This document shows positions 6,360 through 7,530 of a stretch of 7,530 nt of DNA, one piece after another. The position numbers and the translations under genes were made by a program. Location: NCBI GenBank assembly GCA_034431895.1, contig DAOUCM010000341.1, positions 1 through 7,530 on the forward strand, read 5' to 3'. Source of the DNA: JAABUE01 sp034431895 (GTDB lineage Bacteria > Chloroflexota > Anaerolineae > Anaerolineales > Villigracilaceae). How positions within the stretch are numbered: position 1 is the stretch's first letter; every line of letters begins with the position of its first letter. The notes under the pieces are model-generated. The model saw only the letters and a list, made by a program, of their open reading frames with translations. It did not search any database and had not been told where the DNA came from.

Positions 6360-6806
6360 ATGGCTACCGTAAAAACCTTGATGAACACCAAAAAGGACGC
6401 CACCAACTACACCGTAGACTGTAATGATAAGGTGATAAAAGCCCTCGAAGTGATGGCCAACGCAAATATCGGGGCCGTCCTTGTGACCGAGGGCGATAAA
6501 ATTACGGGCATTTTTACCGAGCGCGATTACGTCCGTAAAGGGGAACTGATGGGGCGTTCTGCAAAAACGACAGCGGTAAAGGAACTCATGACCGAGAAGA
6601 TGGTCACGGTGACAACCAGCACGTCCATGGATGAGTGCATGGCGTTGATGAAGCAATACAATATCCGCCACCTGCCGGTCGTGGAAAACGATAAATTGGT
6701 CGGTTTAGTCTCGATGCGCGATGTAGTAGCCGTATTGATGGCCGACCGCGAAAGCACCATCAAGGGGCTGGAAAATTACATTCTAGGCAGCGGGTTTGCT
6801 ACCTAG
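6360..6806 (+). CDS. Stand-alone two-CBS-domain protein
   Basis: The protein has 148 residues and consists almost entirely of a CBS pair (Bateman module). CBS1 spans about 4-60 and CBS2 about 76-132. Each ends in the typical adenosine-ligand motif: GIFTERDY at 50-57 (T53, D56) and GLVSMRDV at 115-122 (S118, D121). IRHLPVVEN at 102-110 is the conserved strand of CBS2. Such proteins bind AMP, ATP, SAM or related adenosyl ligands and act as energy or redox sensors for partner proteins. No catalytic domain is attached, so any partner acts in trans. A strong ribosome binding site, AAGGAGAAGG, ends a few bases before ATG 6360. It is divergent from tkt and shares the 186-base promoter region, so coordinated control with the pentose phosphate operon is possible but unproven. 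Its first part is more AT-rich than tkt. It is probably a cytosolic regulator of unknown target. Confidence 0.93.
   Translation: MATVKTLMNTKKDATNYTVDCNDKVIKALEVMANANIGAVLVTEGDKITGIFTERDYVRKGELMGRSAKTTAVKELMTEKMVTVTTSTSMDECMALMKQYNIRHLPVVENDKLVGLVSMRDVVAVLMADRESTIKGLENYILGSGFAT
6783..6806 (-). terminator. Imperfect hairpin at the convergent gene end, possible weak terminator
   Basis: Arms CTAGGCAGC (6783-6791) and GCTACCTAG (6798-6806) pair at 8 of 9 positions around a 6-base loop. In minus-strand RNA the odd pair becomes a G-U wobble, so the 9-bp stem is complete. It is followed there by AATGTAATTTT, a weakly T-rich tail. It could end transcripts of the TIM-barrel gene. On the plus strand no T run follows. 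The hairpin lies within the last codons and stop of the CBS gene. Confidence 0.35.
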
Positions 6807-6835
6807 GCCGGCCGTTGCTCTCGCTCCGCCTCATC

Positions 6836-7516
6836 TCACGGGGCCGCTGTATCCCTCAGCCATTGGCAAACCGCCAGCACATTGTCCCGGAACGAAGCGG
6901 CTGGCGCAAATTTCTGCTCGAACAGAGCGCTGCCAATGGTAAGTCCCCACGCGCCGGCCTCCCAAACCTCGGCTATCCTCTGATATGAGTCAATGGAACC
7001 CGCCGAGACGATTGGCACTTGGGTGGCCTTGACCACTTCTTGCAATAATTTGGGCGCATTTCCTACATAGCGATAGGTCAACAAATCTATGCCCTGTACC
7101 CCTCTGCCCTCCAGGAAACGGGCATGAGCCACAATTTCATCTATTGTCCCATCCAAAATGCTGGGGTGACTATAGACATGACCCGCAAAAGGATAATAGC
7201 GGATGGGCTTGTCTTTGAGGTAGGCCAAGATAGAATCGAAGAACACCGTTCCCATCAAGACATCGAAACCTGCTTCGACGGCCATTTGCGCGCCGCGCAG
7301 ACCCTCCGCCTCTGACAGGCTGACGACTTCGAGATAGGTCGTTTTACCGGCCGCCTTCATTTCGCGCACCAGGGCTTTCATCTCGCCCGGCGGTCGTCCT
7401 ACATCCTTGAAGCCCCAATGCACAACGGGCGTATCCTGACATTCGCGGAAGATCTGCAGCGCATTTTCGACAGTGCTGTCATGGTGGGTCAGCATCAAAA
7501 TGAATTCGGGTTTCAT
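6836..7516 (-). CDS. TIM-barrel protein of unknown function (phosphate-binding type)
   Basis: The protein has 226 residues whose pattern fits a single eight-stranded beta/alpha barrel. Likely strands are FILMLT (5-10), VVHWGFKD (31-38), TTYLEVV (59-65), DVLMG (85-89), RYYPFAG (106-112), GIDLLTYRY (142-150), PIVSAGSI (168-175) and GLTIGSALF (191-199). The last two, with AGSID and IGSA loops, resemble the phosphate-binding end of barrels such as NanE, HisA or IGP synthase. K37-D38, E63 and H113 near strand ends are candidate active-site residues. Relatives are, as far as I recall, sometimes labelled 4-hydroxythreonine-4-phosphate dehydrogenase, but the sequence does not show a PdxA dehydrogenase, so I do not adopt that name. 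The start ATG 7516 is preceded by AAGGAG with a 5-base spacer. It converges with the CBS gene, 29 bases apart. No signal peptide. The substrate may be a phosphorylated sugar or related compound (inference). Confidence 0.85.
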   Translation of the reverse strand: MKPEFILMLTHHDSTVENALQIFRECQDTPVVHWGFKDVGRPPGEMKALVREMKAAGKTTYLEVVSLSEAEGLRGAQMAVEAGFDVLMGTVFFDSILAYLKDKPIRYYPFAGHVYSHPSILDGTIDEIVAHARFLEGRGVQGIDLLTYRYVGNAPKLLQEVVKATQVPIVSAGSIDSYQRIAEVWEAGAWGLTIGSALFEQKFAPAASFRDNVLAVCQWLRDTAAP

Positions 7517-7530
7517 CTACGCTCCTTCCA

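Noticed and set aside
1..7530. CRISPR arrays, tRNA or rRNA genes, insertion sequences
   Set aside because: No spaced direct repeats, cloverleaf-like sequence, ribosomal RNA signature, transposase motif or terminal inverted repeats were seen on either strand.

Overview
The window reads as a chromosomal stretch from a free-living bacterium of moderately high G+C content, dominated by one leftward (minus-strand) gene cluster for the non-oxidative pentose phosphate pathway. The transaldolase/glucose-6-phosphate isomerase fusion, the RpiB sequence style (HQGVEHDDMNVL) and the overall gene set fit a member of the Chloroflexota, perhaps Anaerolineae-like. This assignment is an inference from protein style only and is moderately confident.

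Layout, read in the direction of transcription from right to left. The cluster starts at a short divergent promoter region (6174-6359). It runs tkt (transketolase, 6173-4152), rpiB (ribose-5-phosphate isomerase B, 4115-3642), an AbiEii-like nucleotidyltransferase gene (3645-2944), a small gene of unknown function (2951-2640) and tal-pgi (2618 to beyond position 1). Junctions are tight: 36 bases between tkt and rpiB, a 4-base ATGA overlap into the nucleotidyltransferase, an 8-base overlap into the small gene, and 21 bases before tal-pgi. All five genes are therefore probably co-transcribed. The tkt/rpiB junction carries a perfect 9-bp inverted repeat that includes the tkt stop codon.

Together Tkt, RpiB and Tal-Pgi interconvert ribulose-5-P, ribose-5-P, xylulose-5-P, sedoheptulose-7-P, erythrose-4-P, glyceraldehyde-3-P and fructose-6-P. 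The Pgi half then links fructose-6-P to glucose-6-P. The odd members are the two middle genes. A nucleotidyltransferase of the type IV toxin (AbiEii/MenT-like) superfamily and a small companion sit, apparently translationally coupled, inside a housekeeping sugar-phosphate operon. This is the most unusual thing in the window.

Right of the promoter region lies a plus-strand gene for a stand-alone two-CBS-domain protein (6360-6806), with an extended -10 promoter and a strong ribosome binding site. Convergent to it is a minus-strand gene (7516-6836) for a TIM-barrel protein of unknown reaction. The two convergent genes are separated by only 29 bases, and an imperfect hairpin covers the end of the CBS gene. 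I see no tRNA, rRNA, CRISPR array or insertion sequence.
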